Part shown: in pieces, positions 1-10,752 of the stretch
Layout of the letters: the number at the start of each line of letters is the position of its first letter
Position numbering within the stretch: position 1 is the stretch's first letter
Assembly: GCA_918026815.1 (NCBI GenBank)
Contig: CAKJVC010000105.1
Coordinates: 62,001-126,000 of the forward strand
Direction of reading: 5' to 3'
Origin: Chalara sp. BL73
Lineage: Eukaryota > Ascomycota > Leotiomycetes > Helotiales
Length of the DNA stretch: 64,000 bases
The notes under the pieces: generated by a model
Database searches by the model: none
What the model was told of the DNA's origin: nothing
The model's input: only the letters and a program-made list of their open reading frames with translations
Translations under genes and position numbers: made by a program

Positions 1-336
1 TAGACAATCACGACCCCGCCCCCGCCTTCCACAGCTTCCACGAATAAATCCAACAGCCGATTTCGAGGGCTTGGAAACCACGACTTAACGGTCCTGCTCG
101 AAATGGATTGCCTCACAATCAGCATCACTGTGTCTTTTCTGGTGTTTCAGCAAGGGCGCCGGATCCCGTTGTCTCTTGCCTTGCTTTGTAAAGTATCTAT
201 CTTCACACCGGAACAGCAGATGTGAGGGCTCAAAGAGTTAAGGATTCACTTTAAAGAAATGTACTTGTATATTAGCAACAGTTGCCCTATCGGATTAGCC
301 GCCGGGCGTTAATAAATTGTGTGTGTGTATGTGTAT
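1..336. other. Window edge, no supported gene
   Basis: No complete gene is visible. The minus strand holds a short open stretch (about 75-215) with a C2H2-finger-like end, LLKHQKRH, preceded by a single Cys and closed by a stop. It could be the decayed end of a zinc-finger gene, but the second Cys of a finger is missing, so it is not called. A short GT microsatellite lies at about 320-333. Confidence 0.3.
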
Positions 337-443
337 CTGTAGCTTGTTCTCTTCGTTATAACAATTGATAGCCGTTCATACCTTTGAGTTCTTCTCCCTG
401 AGATCCACGGATCGAGATCCCTGTTCGCCTTGAGTTGTTACAC
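337..443 (-). repeat. LTR-like dispersed repeat, copy 1
   Basis: This stretch matches the reverse complement of 12864-12972 over about 105 bases with few differences. Read on the minus strand it begins TGTAACAACTC and continues through a conserved GATCTCGATCC block. A TGTAACA start is typical of an LTR end, so it is probably the 5' end of a decayed LTR. No primer-binding site or second LTR is visible, so the class is inferred. Confidence 0.5.
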
Positions 444-756
444 ACGTAAGGAGCTTTGAAAACTAGACCGACTTTCAATGAGCAATGATTTAAGAAGCTA
501 AATAATTCAAAAGTAGAAGAAGGACAAGTTAAGTTAGTTTCATCAAAAGTAGTTTAATTGTTTAATTACCTAAATACAAAGCTTAAATATATGAAAACTC
601 ATTCACAATCCCACTAATTCATCATGCAGAGTCATCATCCCCCGGATGCCACTTCCAACTCCATCGCAAATACAAAGGTATGTAAAATTTGATTCCCACA
701 AGCACAATCCAATCCCTGCCTATCAACAATACCGATCGTTATTCAGACATAAACGC

Positions 757-1347
757 TTAAGAAATGGTGATCTTGCGACCTTCAGCCTTTCGGGCCTTAG
801 GGACAATGATGCTGAGGATGCCATTGTTCATCGAAGCCTTGACTTGGTCCTGATCGACGCGATTTGGGAAAGAGAATGATCGGGAGAACTCGCCAACGCT
901 GCGTTCAGATACCCAGAACTTTTGCTCGGGCTCCTTCTTGCCTTTGCCAGTATTGGTGACCGCTGTACCTTTATCGCTGTTGTTTTGATTCTTTTGTAAA
1001 TCTTTCTCCCCGCCTTCACCTGAGACTTCTCCTTCCTCGATGAAACCTGCAGGTGTGCCCTTGGAGTATGAGCGATCGGTCCGGCCCTTGATGGTCAGAG
1101 TTTGCGGGTCTGTGAACTCAATCTCGACGTCCTTCTGATCGATACCTGGGAGTTCACCATGAAGTTCATAGTTTTGGGCATTCTCCGTGACATCGAATTT
1201 GGGGGTAAAGGCCCTCAGCTGGCCGTGGTGGTGATGGCGATTGCCACTTATTCCAGAATAGTTGTCAAAGTCGTCGAGGAGACGGAAGAGAGGGGAGAAG
1301 GAAGTGGTGGGATCGTTGGTGATGAAGGTTTGTGGGAAGAGAGACAT
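757..1347 (-). CDS. Small heat-shock protein (HSP20/alpha-crystallin, Hsp30-like)
   Basis: This 196-residue ATP-independent chaperone holds unfolding proteins in the cytosol during heat stress. The N-terminus (residues 1-46) is short and carries a His run at 38-41. The alpha-crystallin domain starts near FTPKFDV (47-53) and ends with NGILSIIVPK (175-184), the conserved terminal strand. A hydrophilic insertion of about 45 residues, rich in Gly, Glu and Lys (95-140), splits the domain, as is usual for fungal Hsp30 proteins. The gene is intact, has no intron and starts at an ATG. Heat-shock elements and a TATA box lie just upstream. This is one of the few clearly functional genes on the left side. 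Confidence 0.93.
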   Translation of the reverse strand: MSLFPQTFITNDPTTSFSPLFRLLDDFDNYSGISGNRHHHHGQLRAFTPKFDVTENAQNYELHGELPGIDQKDVEIEFTDPQTLTIKGRTDRSYSKGTPAGFIEEGEVSGEGGEKDLQKNQNNSDKGTAVTNTGKGKKEPEQKFWVSERSVGEFSRSFSFPNRVDQDQVKASMNNGILSIIVPKARKAEGRKITIS

Positions 1348-1452
1348 CCTGCGCTTAATTTGGTTATTGGTAGCCTTGAGAATGTTCGATATGATTGCAT
1401 TGGTTTGCTTTGTTAGAGAGAAAGTTGAGATTTGGAATGAGTAAAGACATCT

Positions 1453-1566
1453 TTTTATATCTGAGAAACAAGTTTTTGTTTGTATTAGAAATTTCTAGAA
1501 ATCGAACTTCCTCCAATTCGGGGTATTGTTGTTGCATGATTCTGACGTGACTAGATGGTTCCAGAA
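1453..1566 (-). promoter_or_regulatory. TATA box and heat-shock elements of the HSP20 gene
   Basis: On the minus strand a TATAAAAA box lies at 1453-1460, about 105 bases before the start codon. Upstream are alternating heat-shock factor units: GAA 1488-1490, TTC 1493-1495, GAA 1498-1500, GAA 1504-1506 and TTC 1508-1510. A further TTCcaGAA lies at 1559-1566. Three or more inverted nTTCn/nGAAn units are the known binding site of heat-shock factor Hsf1, so heat induction is a strong inference. Confidence 0.8.
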
Positions 1567-2054
1567 AGAGGGGTTTGTCACATGACCCTTTGCAAGCCTA
1601 CCTAACTTTGTCTAGAATTGGCTGCACTGCTTGCAACTATCTTACTGATTTTATCGCTCCATCAATACTCGAAGCTTTTCTAGATATCTGCAAGCTCAAG
1701 CGGGATGTGCCGGGCCAGGGTAGTTTCGTTGCTGACGTCACTGGCGCATCAGAAATCTAGTCCTAACCCTTACCTAAGGTTGGACCTGTTATATATTATT
1801 AGGGAAGAATCTGGCTTGTAACCGAGAGCCGTTGCCACTCTGTTACACATGTAACTCCTGGCCTACAGTCATTGCAAATCGCCTAGGACCATAGAGTCTG
1901 GCAAAGAAATTGAAGGTCTCATTTCTCCAGCTTCTGGAGGGGGAATTGAATGCTTCATGGGGACATGGCTCATGAGTCTTCTATATTAGAACCGACCTAC
2001 AGACACAGGATAACTCCAGGACTCTCTCGATCCTGCTTCGGCTGTGCGTATCAG
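1567..2054. other. Intergenic, no gene seen
   Basis: There are only short random open frames. The stretch ends where the 3.8-kb inverted duplication starts. The junction at about 2054/2055 shows no terminal inverted repeat and no target duplication. Confidence 0.5.
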
Positions 2055-5000
2055 GCTGTCGCTCGAGGTCTGCGAAGCACTCATGACGCTTTCCATTGCT
2101 GCCACCACACTACCTATCCAAGCTAAGCAAGGAGCCCGTTCTGTCAGGATGACTACTGATATCAATTCTCGAGGCTACGGGAAGAATATACTTCACCATT
2201 TATTGCTCTGTTCTCTCAAGGACAAGTCATAAAGAATTGCAGACTCGAGGTTTGGCCACATAGCGACAATAGAAGACATAACCTGCAACAATGTTCATGT
2301 ACAGTTCCAGTTCTGATGATGATTCGAGACGACGAGGCCGTCCGAATCCACCACCGCAACTACCTCCGCATCCTTCTCTCCCAAACAACAACAACAAGAA
2401 GACAAAGCGATATCCCCGGCAGGAAACCATCAACAAGATATGGCAGCGATTCTCAGTCCCACAATTCAGCAAAGCGACCACGATTCTGCCATCTGCCCTG
2501 CCTACCTCGTCCGACCTCTCTAAACTAACACAATCGAGACTCACGCAGAACAACCTTCTTGTATCGGAGGACTTCCAGCGGGCCGTGCAAGAATGTCGGA
2601 CCAAGGTACAGAAACTCATAAAGGAGTGCAAGAGGGTAAATATGCGATATCGAGATCCAAGTTTCGACATTGACTGGGACTTGAAGTTGGAGAAAGGACA
2701 CTGTCTCAATGGCTTGATTGGTGGCAGATTTGAGTTGAACAGCAATACTTTGTCCAATTGGAGTTCGCAGGTACCGAAAGCTGTCAAAAGGGTACATGAG
2801 ATCTTCGAGAAACCTACATTTTTGGGAGGGAAGAACGTTCCGGCGGATGTCAAGCTGGGAAATCTTGGAGACTGCTGGTTGATGGCAAGCCTGACGGCAT
2901 TGGTGAACATAGAGTTTGGGATAGAAAGGATCTGTGTGGTATATGATACCAAAATCGGTATATATGGTTTCGTCTTTCACCGAGATGGAGAATGGATCAT
3001 ATCTATCGTTGATGATAAGCTGTATCTTAAATCTCCTGATTGGGACTCTCCATCCGTACAGCGTCATTTACTGGAGCAGATTGATAGGGAAGACGTTGAG
3101 AAAGAGTACCGGAAGATCTACCAAACTGGATCTCAGGCTCTGTTTTTCGCGCATTGCAAAGATCCGAACGAGACTTGGCTGCCGCTCCTTGAGAAAGCAT
3201 ACGCCAAAGCACATGGTGACTATGCAGCTCTCGGCGGTGGTTGAGTTGGTGAAGGGCTTGAAGACCTTACTGGAGGAGTAACTACTGAATTGCTGACATC
3301 TGATATCCTGGATGCTGATGAATTTCGGAAGAATGAAATCATGAAACTCAACAAGGAATTTCTCTTTGGCTGCTCTACTGGGCTTCTCGATGGAAGGTAT
3401 GGTATCAGGGATGGAATTTCTGACGGTCATGCGTATGTTATTATGGAAGCACGAGAGCTCTCAACTGGCCAACGGCTGCTGAAGCTTCGAAATCCATGGG
3501 GTAAAGGCAAGAAAGGTAACTGGGAAGGTCCATGGTCTGATGGCAGTAAGGAATTTACACCAGAGGCGCAACTTGAACTGAATCATAAGTTTGGAAATGA
3601 TAGTGCATTTTGGATATTATTTGAAGACCTTCTTCACAAGTATCAACATTTGGACCGAACACGACTCTTTATGGATTCTCCAGACTGGCGCATCACCCAG
3701 AAGTGGATCAGCGCGGAAGTTCCATGGCTTCCTCAATTCAACCAAAGATTCAGAATAGTTTTGACAAAAGAATCACCTGTGGTCTTGGTCCTAAGTCAAC
3801 TTGATGACAGATATTTTAACGGACTTCAAGGTCAGTACAGCTTTCGCCTAAAATTCCGACTGCACGACGTCGATTCTCCAGGAGAGGAAGATTATATTGT
3901 GCGAAGCCATGGAAACTATCTTATGGAAAGAAGTGTTGCCACAGAACTGCAGAGCTTGCCAGCAGGTACCTATTCAGTGTTTGTTCAGGTCACAGCACAT
4001 CGTGACACAAAGGATCCTTCTGTTGAGGACGTTGTAAAAGCACAGTTAAGGAGAAAGGTTGACAATGACAAACTTGCTCAAGTTGGTGCTATGTATGATC
4101 TGGCTCACAGCAAGGGTGCTGCACATCTGGAAGCCAAGTGTGCAGCTCGAAAAGCCAAAGATAAAGCCAAAGCTCGAGAAGCTACGATCGCTACACAGAG
4201 GAAGAACTGGGGAAAAAGACATCTTACTCGAGAAATTCTGCGCAAGCAAGACAAAAAGAACCAAGCGAAGCAGGAGGCCAAGGAACCTGAGAAAGAGGCG
4301 GAAGATATGGGGAAAGAGGCAAAGAAGCTAAGGGACCAAGCTGTGCAAACTGAAGAAGTCAAGCAAGTATTTCCGGCGAAGGAAGACAAAGGCATTCAGA
4401 CCGAAGAGCCTTCACAGCTCGCGAACGCAATGAGCTCAGATGTGAAGCCAGCTAATGACAGAGATAAAGCTGTACAGACCGAGAACCTCTCATCTTCGTC
4501 CACCATGTCCCAGACTACCCCAGAGACACCCAACTCCAACCTCGTCGCAACTTCACCACGGCATTTTAACTGCTACCCGGCACCAACTCCTCCATACAAC
4601 TGCCGCAGTTCCGCCTCTCGGCGCCGCTATTCCCGTTGTTCCCCATCTCCACCGTCAGAACAATACCTCGTGATCAACGACGAGTCCAGCGCAAGTCCCA
4701 TTTCTGACTTCGACGATTTCTATAGTGACGATGACCTTACACTAAATCTAAGACCCATCGATGGGGGACCAAGTCAGCAGCAGAAGGCTTACAAGAAAAA
4801 TAAGGATGACGAAGATGATAATGAGCCTGAGCCTTGGAATGCTGTGTGTATTATTGGATTTAAGATTTATAGTAAGGACTAGGGCTTGGAGGCGATGGTA
4901 TATGACGAGGAATAAGGGTATTAGAAGCTGAAGATGGAGGAGGGCACGAATGGGGGGCGTCAAAGATGATGAGAATCCAAGAGACACGAAGGATAAGTTG

Positions 5001-5834
5001 GATTCGATTGAGGAATTAGTTAATGATGGGTTTTTGACGGTGGGTTGAAAATGTTGCGAGGGTTGAGACGATCGCGTCGATATCTTTGAATGCAGAAAGG
5101 AGAGACTTCTTGGAGTAGTCGGTTGGTGGACTTGCGAGTTAAGACTGAGTCGGAGAAATTTGATGCGAGGAGGGTGGAGACGATGTGTGATCCTATGCAG
5201 CTTTATATTCCGGGCACTCGTCGCTTTGCCCCCAATGAAAATGACAAGATGCGCATAGAAAATAAATCAAGTGAGGAAGATTAGAGCTTGTTTCAAGGAC
5301 GCAAAAGTGTGACTGCAAAACTCGCTGCTTGTTGGAAGGATGAACTGAAGCGTTTTCTGACTCTTTTATGATTGGATTGAAGACGCTGTTTGTTGACCTT
5401 TTCCACTATGCATTGCTCAATTCTGGAAGTCCGAAATCCATTTCTTGATCCAACCATAGATGTCTACTATAAGCCATCTCGCGACCTTCTCACACTTTCC
5501 CTTGAGAGAGGCTTGTCTCCTTGATCTGGTCATTAGATGCGAGATAACGCAGGATTCGGCCTTTGGAACGTCAGTTGCGGAGCTTGTTAATGGGTACTTC
5601 ATCTCGCCTAAGAGCTCGGGAGCAGCTTTGGTCTTTTCGGCTAGTATAGCCATACTTAGGAGCTCTTTGCTCGCATTGATAGCTTCGAATAGTCCGAGAT
5701 CGCATCCAATGCATGCTATCGCAATTTGAGCTTGCTTCATGTTTGGTCAATTAGTCTTTGACGTACAGCAAATTGGATCTGTCTGGACACTCACCAGTGA
5801 ACCGAAATGGAAGAGGGTGTCATTTGGAGTCTCC
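2055..5834 (+). repeat. Inverted segmental duplication, copy A
   Basis: This 3.78-kb segment recurs in reverse orientation at 34149-37965. Homology begins at CTGTCGCTCGAGG (2055) and ends at GGAGTCTCC (5834); sequence outside both ends is unrelated. It contains a calpain-like gene, its flanks and the 5' part of an O-methyltransferase gene. The copies differ by scattered substitutions and small indels, so the duplication is fairly recent. No transposase, terminal repeats or target duplications bound it. Copy A keeps more of the methyltransferase (to about 6160), so copy A may be the source. Confidence 0.9.
2291..4882 (+). pseudogene. Calpain-like cysteine protease, copy A, broken by a nonsense codon
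   Basis: This is a family C2 (calpain) protease without EF-hands. The N-terminus is a low-complexity tail of about 90 residues. The catalytic domain holds NLGDCW (Cys195), DGHAY (His380) and RNPWG (Asn401), so the full Cys/His/Asn triad is present. A calpain-III-like beta region follows, then a Lys/Glu/Ala-rich coiled coil and a Ser/Pro-rich acidic tail. Codon 318 (3242-3244) is TGA where copy B has TGG (Trp). Translation would therefore stop between Cys195 and His380, leaving an inactive stub. Codon 864 is TAG (CAG in copy B), which removes the last 11 residues. The remaining frame (3290-4882) is fully open, so the lesion is recent. Confidence 0.88.
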
Positions 5835-6160
5835 ATAGAATATGCAGTCTACGCAAAGAGTCTATCAGCTCTTTGCGACCAGCTTCATCTGCACTCTTGG
5901 CCAGGTTCTGGACGTGCGCAACGAAGGCTTCCCAGTGTGGCCAATAGTTTATCAGTTTTATCAGTTCGGTCCAGTCCAGTTCAGTCCAGTTCAGTTCAGC
6001 CCAGTTTGAGGTTTCACAGTGCGACAACTGTGTCCGCGACATATCTTCGCACCATCTTGGAAATTTCACCACGCGCGCTCGACGCGACTGACGCGCTGGA
6101 TCGCGCAGGCCTCGACCGGGCACTGTCACTTTGATCAGATAAGCATAAGCTCTCAATCGC
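5490..6160 (-). pseudogene. O-methyltransferase, N-terminal fragment (copy A)
   Basis: On the minus strand, exon pieces spell the dimerisation/winged-helix part of a fungal SAM-dependent O-methyltransferase. They include KELIDSLRRL, then METPND..LFHFGSL, an intron (5735-5794), then DLGLFEAI and LAEKTKAAPELL. A GC..AG intron (5561-5607, branch site AACTGAC) joins LL-G to GRILRYLAS, after which a TGA (5490-5492) ends the frame. The SAM-binding and catalytic part is absent. The first exon is frameshifted near 5840. At 5969-6003 it is interrupted by a repeat of GTCCAGTTCA units that encode NWTELDWTEL. The duplicated segment ends inside this first exon, so only copy A retains the upstream part. 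The family call rests on motif order and the intron phases. Confidence 0.7.
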
Positions 6161-6213
6161 ACTTTCTCAGTTCATGTTCTGATTGAGAAGTGCGAATATG
6201 TCTCATGCTGGTC

Positions 6214-8577
6214 TTAGCCATATATAAGCTTCATCAGCTCTGCTCTGGCTTGATTTATCTCTGACTGGGTTGCTCTAGTGCCCGTTTCAAAGTCCATCTG
6301 TATTTTTCTTCCACCCTCTTGAGGCGGCCAAAGTTTCCGTTTTCTGTTTGGAGATAACACACCGAGGGCCTTTCGAGAAGGTAAGAATCCTGCTCGCTCA
6401 AAGTCTATCCAAGCAACTCTTGATTCACCTGGATACACAAGTATGTTCCTTGCCGCAGGATCCTTCTGCAATATTCCGAGCTCATGTATAGCCTGTAGAC
6501 CTTGAATCGCTTGCTTTATGACAGCCTTAGAGATAGGTGATTGTATCTGATATCCCGCAAAACTGAGGAACATCATCTGGACGATACCCACGGCTCCGGC
6601 ATAGTATAAGGGTCCTGGAACGGTCGTCTCTCCCAGATGAACCGGAATATATTTTCCTTGAATGGGTTGGAGATGCTGGTAGACTCTGGATTCATGTCTC
6701 AAATCTTCCGCACACTCAACTCCGGTGCCTTTCGCGACAAATGTATAATGGTATCGAGGCAATTGAATCTTAAATAATGCCCCCCTAGCTCCATGGACAT
6801 TCATTTCCTGGCAACAGTCAAGCTGATCCTCCAACATTTTACGGATGGCTCCTATGAAGGTTGATTTGTTGAGTTTGTGCGAGTCTGCCCCATGTTTCCA
6901 AACATTGGGACATGATCGGTCAAGCTGGCCATCCGTTACCAAGCCCAGGAGACAATTTGAAGTACAAAAGGGCCCGAGGCTCCTCCTGCGGCCGGTACCA
7001 TTATACACCGTCTCCTTTTTCGAGACTTGAGAACCACGAAGGCTCAGTCCGGTCGACCGAGATTGGGAGCGGCCGGAACTTGATGATGGTTCTCGTCTGC
7101 TTGGGGTATCAGGGCCATGATCTGGATCTTCCTCGTCATTACTAGAACTCGATGTAGTTGAAGGACAAGCTTCTGAACTCTGTGTCTTTTTACGAAGTCG
7201 GAAACCTATTGGAGACCGGATGACGTCTCCCACAACATTGGGGGATGGCTGATATTCCGAGGACGGCACTTCATCCATCGCGATGGCCTCCTCAGCATCC
7301 TTGACTATGATAGCCCACGTCTTAAGTTGACCGAGAGCGTTCTTGGTCCATTGTGCGCCGCGCGGAGGCGTTCGCAGTGCACGGAGCGTAAATGCAACAG
7401 CCTGGCCAACTGCAGTCAGATGCAATCGATTCGGATGCTCGCTGTCCTCATCCCACCCCGTTGACAAACCCACATCTCCTTTAGGAACCGAAAGCGCATA
7501 ATATACCGTTGATGGATCGTCTGGGATGCGCAGAAAGATCGTTGCTTCTCCCGTATAAATTTGACCATATTCCAAACCAGCCTTGACCATATACGAGAAG
7601 CCTTGCGTAATCACAGCGGCGACCAGACGACGGCAGCGGACTGCCACGCTCTCGTTGTCGCTTTGCTCCACAACCTCGTTCAAATCCATCTCTCCGAGCC
7701 CCTCATTGATATGAGCCAAGGTCAATTTATGCGGCGCTTTATATTCTATTGTCAACGCTGCGACGCGATGCTTCATCTCCCCATCTCTACCCGATATGTT
7801 GTAAACACAAAACTGGTCTGCCCGCGGACGGGATGGGTGCATTGATGATGTAGAGACAGTCTGATTACTGCCAGCACTAGTTTGGAGGCGTTTAGAGCGT
7901 CGTGGGCCTGCAGAGATACTGAGTGATTGAATTCCTTCTGCTGCTCGATCAGGACTAAGGGTGTTGCTATGATTTTCGAACCTGATAGAACCTCTGAGAC
8001 CAAAGCGGGATCGCAATACGGTGTCTTCGTACAGGCGCTCAATGATCTGGGCAACCGGGTCTTCGACCGTGAAGCGAGCAAAGCTGTTGAGATCTAACTC
8101 AGACCCCATCTGGCGCCGCCGAATGACCTCTCCTAATTCTTCGAGCGTGTGTAAAGAGGTGAAATGTCGTTCTAGCACAAATTCCGACTCCATCAAAGCA
8201 TCCCATATTCCTGCCTGCTGGTCGTGGAAATTTGGCCATGGCAAGATCCGATCGGGGCGCGGTTTGTTCTCTGCATTGGCAGCGTTACCCTGCGTTGATT
8301 GTGTGCTGTCGGGCTGTATGGTGAGGCCGAGGTAGAGGTGGATATGGCATGCATCGAGGAACTCAGGCAGGGTTGATTTTCCTGTTCTCCTCTCGTATGA
8401 TTGTCGTTCTTCTTTGCGGAGTCGCTGCTCTTCTTCACGGTGTCGTCGCTCTTCTACCTCGCGTCTTTGTGCTTCTGCCTCGCGTCTTTGTGCTTCTGCC
8501 TCGCGTCTTTGTGCTTCTTGCTCGCGGCGTTGTGCATTCTCAAGCTCTTTCCGAAGGTTTTCAAGTTCTGATGCCAT
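6214..8577 (-). CDS. Coiled-coil protein with C-terminal protein-kinase-like domain (paralogue 1)
   Basis: This 787-residue protein has no intron. Residues 1-60 are a charged coiled coil built on QRREAEA repeats. A conserved block follows (RRTGKSTLPEFLDACH, about 66-82), then a long middle region and a Ser/Arg-rich linker (about 460-530). The last 200 residues look like a kinase/phosphotransferase fold. They carry FVAKGTG (candidate ATP lysine), a downstream HESRVYQHL (helix-C glutamate), QKDPAARNIL in place of the HRD loop, and WIDFERA in place of DFG. The family is unnamed to me but recalls fungal kinase-like proteins expanded in filamentous ascomycetes. A close paralogue on the same strand lies at 46857-49313. 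Function and substrate are unknown; cytosolic location is presumed because no signal or membrane segment is seen. Confidence 0.8.
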   Translation of the reverse strand: MASELENLRKELENAQRREQEAQRREAEAQRREAEAQRREVEERRHREEEQRLRKEERQSYERRTGKSTLPEFLDACHIHLYLGLTIQPDSTQSTQGNAANAENKPRPDRILPWPNFHDQQAGIWDALMESEFVLERHFTSLHTLEELGEVIRRRQMGSELDLNSFARFTVEDPVAQIIERLYEDTVLRSRFGLRGSIRFENHSNTLSPDRAAEGIQSLSISAGPRRSKRLQTSAGSNQTVSTSSMHPSRPRADQFCVYNISGRDGEMKHRVAALTIEYKAPHKLTLAHINEGLGEMDLNEVVEQSDNESVAVRCRRLVAAVITQGFSYMVKAGLEYGQIYTGEATIFLRIPDDPSTVYYALSVPKGDVGLSTGWDEDSEHPNRLHLTAVGQAVAFTLRALRTPPRGAQWTKNALGQLKTWAIIVKDAEEAIAMDEVPSSEYQPSPNVVGDVIRSPIGFRLRKKTQSSEACPSTTSSSSNDEEDPDHGPDTPSRREPSSSSGRSQSRSTGLSLRGSQVSKKETVYNGTGRRRSLGPFCTSNCLLGLVTDGQLDRSCPNVWKHGADSHKLNKSTFIGAIRKMLEDQLDCCQEMNVHGARGALFKIQLPRYHYTFVAKGTGVECAEDLRHESRVYQHLQPIQGKYIPVHLGETTVPGPLYYAGAVGIVQMMFLSFAGYQIQSPISKAVIKQAIQGLQAIHELGILQKDPAARNILVYPGESRVAWIDFERAGFLPSRKALGVLSPNRKRKLWPPQEGGRKIQMDFETGTRATQSEINQARAELMKLIYG

Positions 8578-9289
8578 CCTCTGAAGTAAAACTGATCCGT
8601 GCAGAATATTGTTATTGTAATTTTTGTATGAATAAGGCAGACTTGTTCATTTCGTGTTATTAATTATAAGGCGTGAAAGTGCATTGCCATGTGGCCTTGT
8701 TTACAAAGGTAGCACAAGAGGCAAAATAATTTGTGAGGCCTGAGGCAATAATTATGTCGTACCCTCTGAAATCAAACAACAAAATCCATATGTAACCGCT
8801 CTATTTCCTCAATTGATCTATGGGCACGTTACATACCTCAGTCAATACCTTAGTGAGATAATCCTGCGTATCGAATCTGCAAATGAGCAGCCAATACCAA
8901 CTTCCTTTGTTAAAACCAATGAACCCTGCATAGTCCTCACCAACGTAACTGGGCTACGTCAGTTTCGCTTCAAGCAAGGTAGCAGAAGGCTTTGAACTTT
9001 CATATGGACACGAGAGGCAAACAAACATTGTAAGACGTTCTCTTGGCATGGAAAACCTCCATAGATCCTGGGAGAGAGACGTGGGAAGTGAGGAGGGGGG
9101 TAAGGAACAAGGATGGACTTGATGGGGAATCTTAAACAATACTTGCAGGAATGAGAGAACTGAATTCTTTGGGTATCACAGCACGGGGAGAGGGTCGGTG
9201 GAGCCGATCTCACCCGATTTTTCCCCTTCAAGTTGTGCATAACCTTACAGCAACGGCGTTGGACAGTGAGGAGCTAAGCACATACTCGG
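8578..9289. other. Intergenic, no gene seen
   Basis: This is the upstream region of the kinase-like gene. Only short chance open frames are present, with no recognisable element. Confidence 0.5.
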
Positions 9290-9640
9290 CAATGGACCAT
9301 TTGCCCACTTACCAACTAAGTAGGTCATCAACTGAAGTAGGTCATCACGTCCAACTGACATTAAGATTCGACCCTAACTGTGGCAGGTCATCAATGGGGG
9401 ATGTCATTAATTCCAGGTCATTAACTAGAGGAGGTCAACTGAAGACCGTCAACTGGGCGTGGACATCATTTGCGGTCCAAATAAAACTTAACTAAGTTAG
9501 GGAAGATCGCATCTGTACTGACATTGAGAGCTCATTTCACGGACGGTCATCCATTTTCAGACCTACCGAAATCATCGTGTCCGCGCTGACATTAAAGTTA
9601 AGTCAATACCACCACTGGTGATACCGTCCGCACAATGGAG
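9290..9640 (+). repeat. Dispersed repeat rich in GGTCATC motifs, copy 1
   Basis: The motif GGTCATC/GGTCATT recurs many times (for example near 9322, 9340, 9386, 9416). Several phrases recur at 43670-44000: CTGTGGCAGGTCATC, TCATCCATTTTCAGACCTA and CGTGTCCGC.CTGACATT. The two stretches are therefore degenerate copies of one repeat family. No coding potential or clear termini are seen. Confidence 0.6.
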
Positions 9641-9789
9641 CCAGCATGCCGGTAGTAATCTTAGGACTTTGTCATATCCAGTGATGACAATGGAAGCCCT
9701 ATCAGCAGCTACCCAAGCATTGTCCTCTTCGTTCCCATCGCCAGCTCCGACATGACCCTGCTACAAGAGTTGTGGGACCCCTGCCAAAA

Positions 9790-9955
9790 TTCCTGCAAGA
9801 TTTGCGGACAAGCATACTTTCCCCAGCTAGTGTTGCGGACGGCATATTACCCTTGCCAGAGTTGCGGACAGCATATTCCCCTAGTAGAGCTCCTGTAAGA
9901 GTCGCGGACAGCATATTATCCCTGCTATGAGTTGCGGACGGCATATTACTGACAT
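9790..9955. repeat. Degenerate tandem repeat with GCGGAC cores
   Basis: The core GCGGACRGCATATT occurs five times, at about 9804, 9835, 9864, 9904 and 9934. Spacing is close to 30 bases except for one 40-base step. Each unit is followed by a short C-rich stretch. The array is a minisatellite with no visible coding role. Confidence 0.75.
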
Positions 9956-10752
9956 ATGAGCGAATACTACAGTAGAGAGAAAGAGAGGGAGGGAGAAGGA
10001 ATCCACTCTGCAACTCTTAACCCTGAGCCAATGGCTACCATGTGACCAACACTGCTCGACTCAGAGGCTGAAACCTCCGTCCTTTTGCCCAATCTGGTTC
10101 AGAACCGTAAGAACTGCAAAAAAAGGGCTGTAAGAATAGCAGTTTTACCGAGCCTGGTGCAAAACGTATTACTCTAAATGGCTTAGTTTCATTATCCTTT
10201 ATGTCGTCTGCTGTCGCAGCTGACCACGTGATTATTCATCCCTAAGCTGTGCCGCGGGTGGTTGTCACTTCACCAAGTAGGCCGAATGTCATTACAGTAC
10301 AGTATCAGGAAAACCATGTCATGGTCCCGAACCTTGCTCATCCCCCCCCTCCCCCCCGCCTCTAATTGTCGCTGTGCCTCTCGAGCTCCTTCGCTTTTGA
10401 TGACATGCAGAATTTGAAGTGGTACAGATATGATAAGCGATTTTTCTTGAGCCACCATGCTCTCCCAAAGGATGACATGCAGTTACTCTTCACTTCCGCC
10501 AGAACTATCCAAATGCAATTAGCCATATTCAAGCAATGGCAATATGAACCTAAACCAGTTGCCACTTATACGCTATTTCCCGATTGCCTAGCATAGATAG
10601 GTCTAGAATAGAGGTCCTATTGTAAAGTTGTTGGGAGTGGGGCACGTGGCATCACGTGGCACCGCGGCACTAGCGTGGTGAGGGGCCTTAACTTCCCCAG
10701 CCTCCTCCTTAGACAACAACTAAGACGAATCACCAAAACCCAGAACCCGTAG
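9956..10752. other. Intergenic, no gene seen
   Basis: This holds a C-rich run (about 10335-10357) and unremarkable sequence up to the piggyBac terminal repeat. Short open frames here lack any recognisable motif. Confidence 0.45.

Noticed and set aside
2227..3430. Long open frames on the minus strand opposite the calpain gene, repeated at 36591-37794
   Set aside because: They are the complement of a well-supported calpain coding region and appear in both copies only because the region is duplicated.
10330..10358. C-rich run as a possible regulatory or telomere-like element
   Set aside because: It has no repeat unit or partner; simple low complexity.
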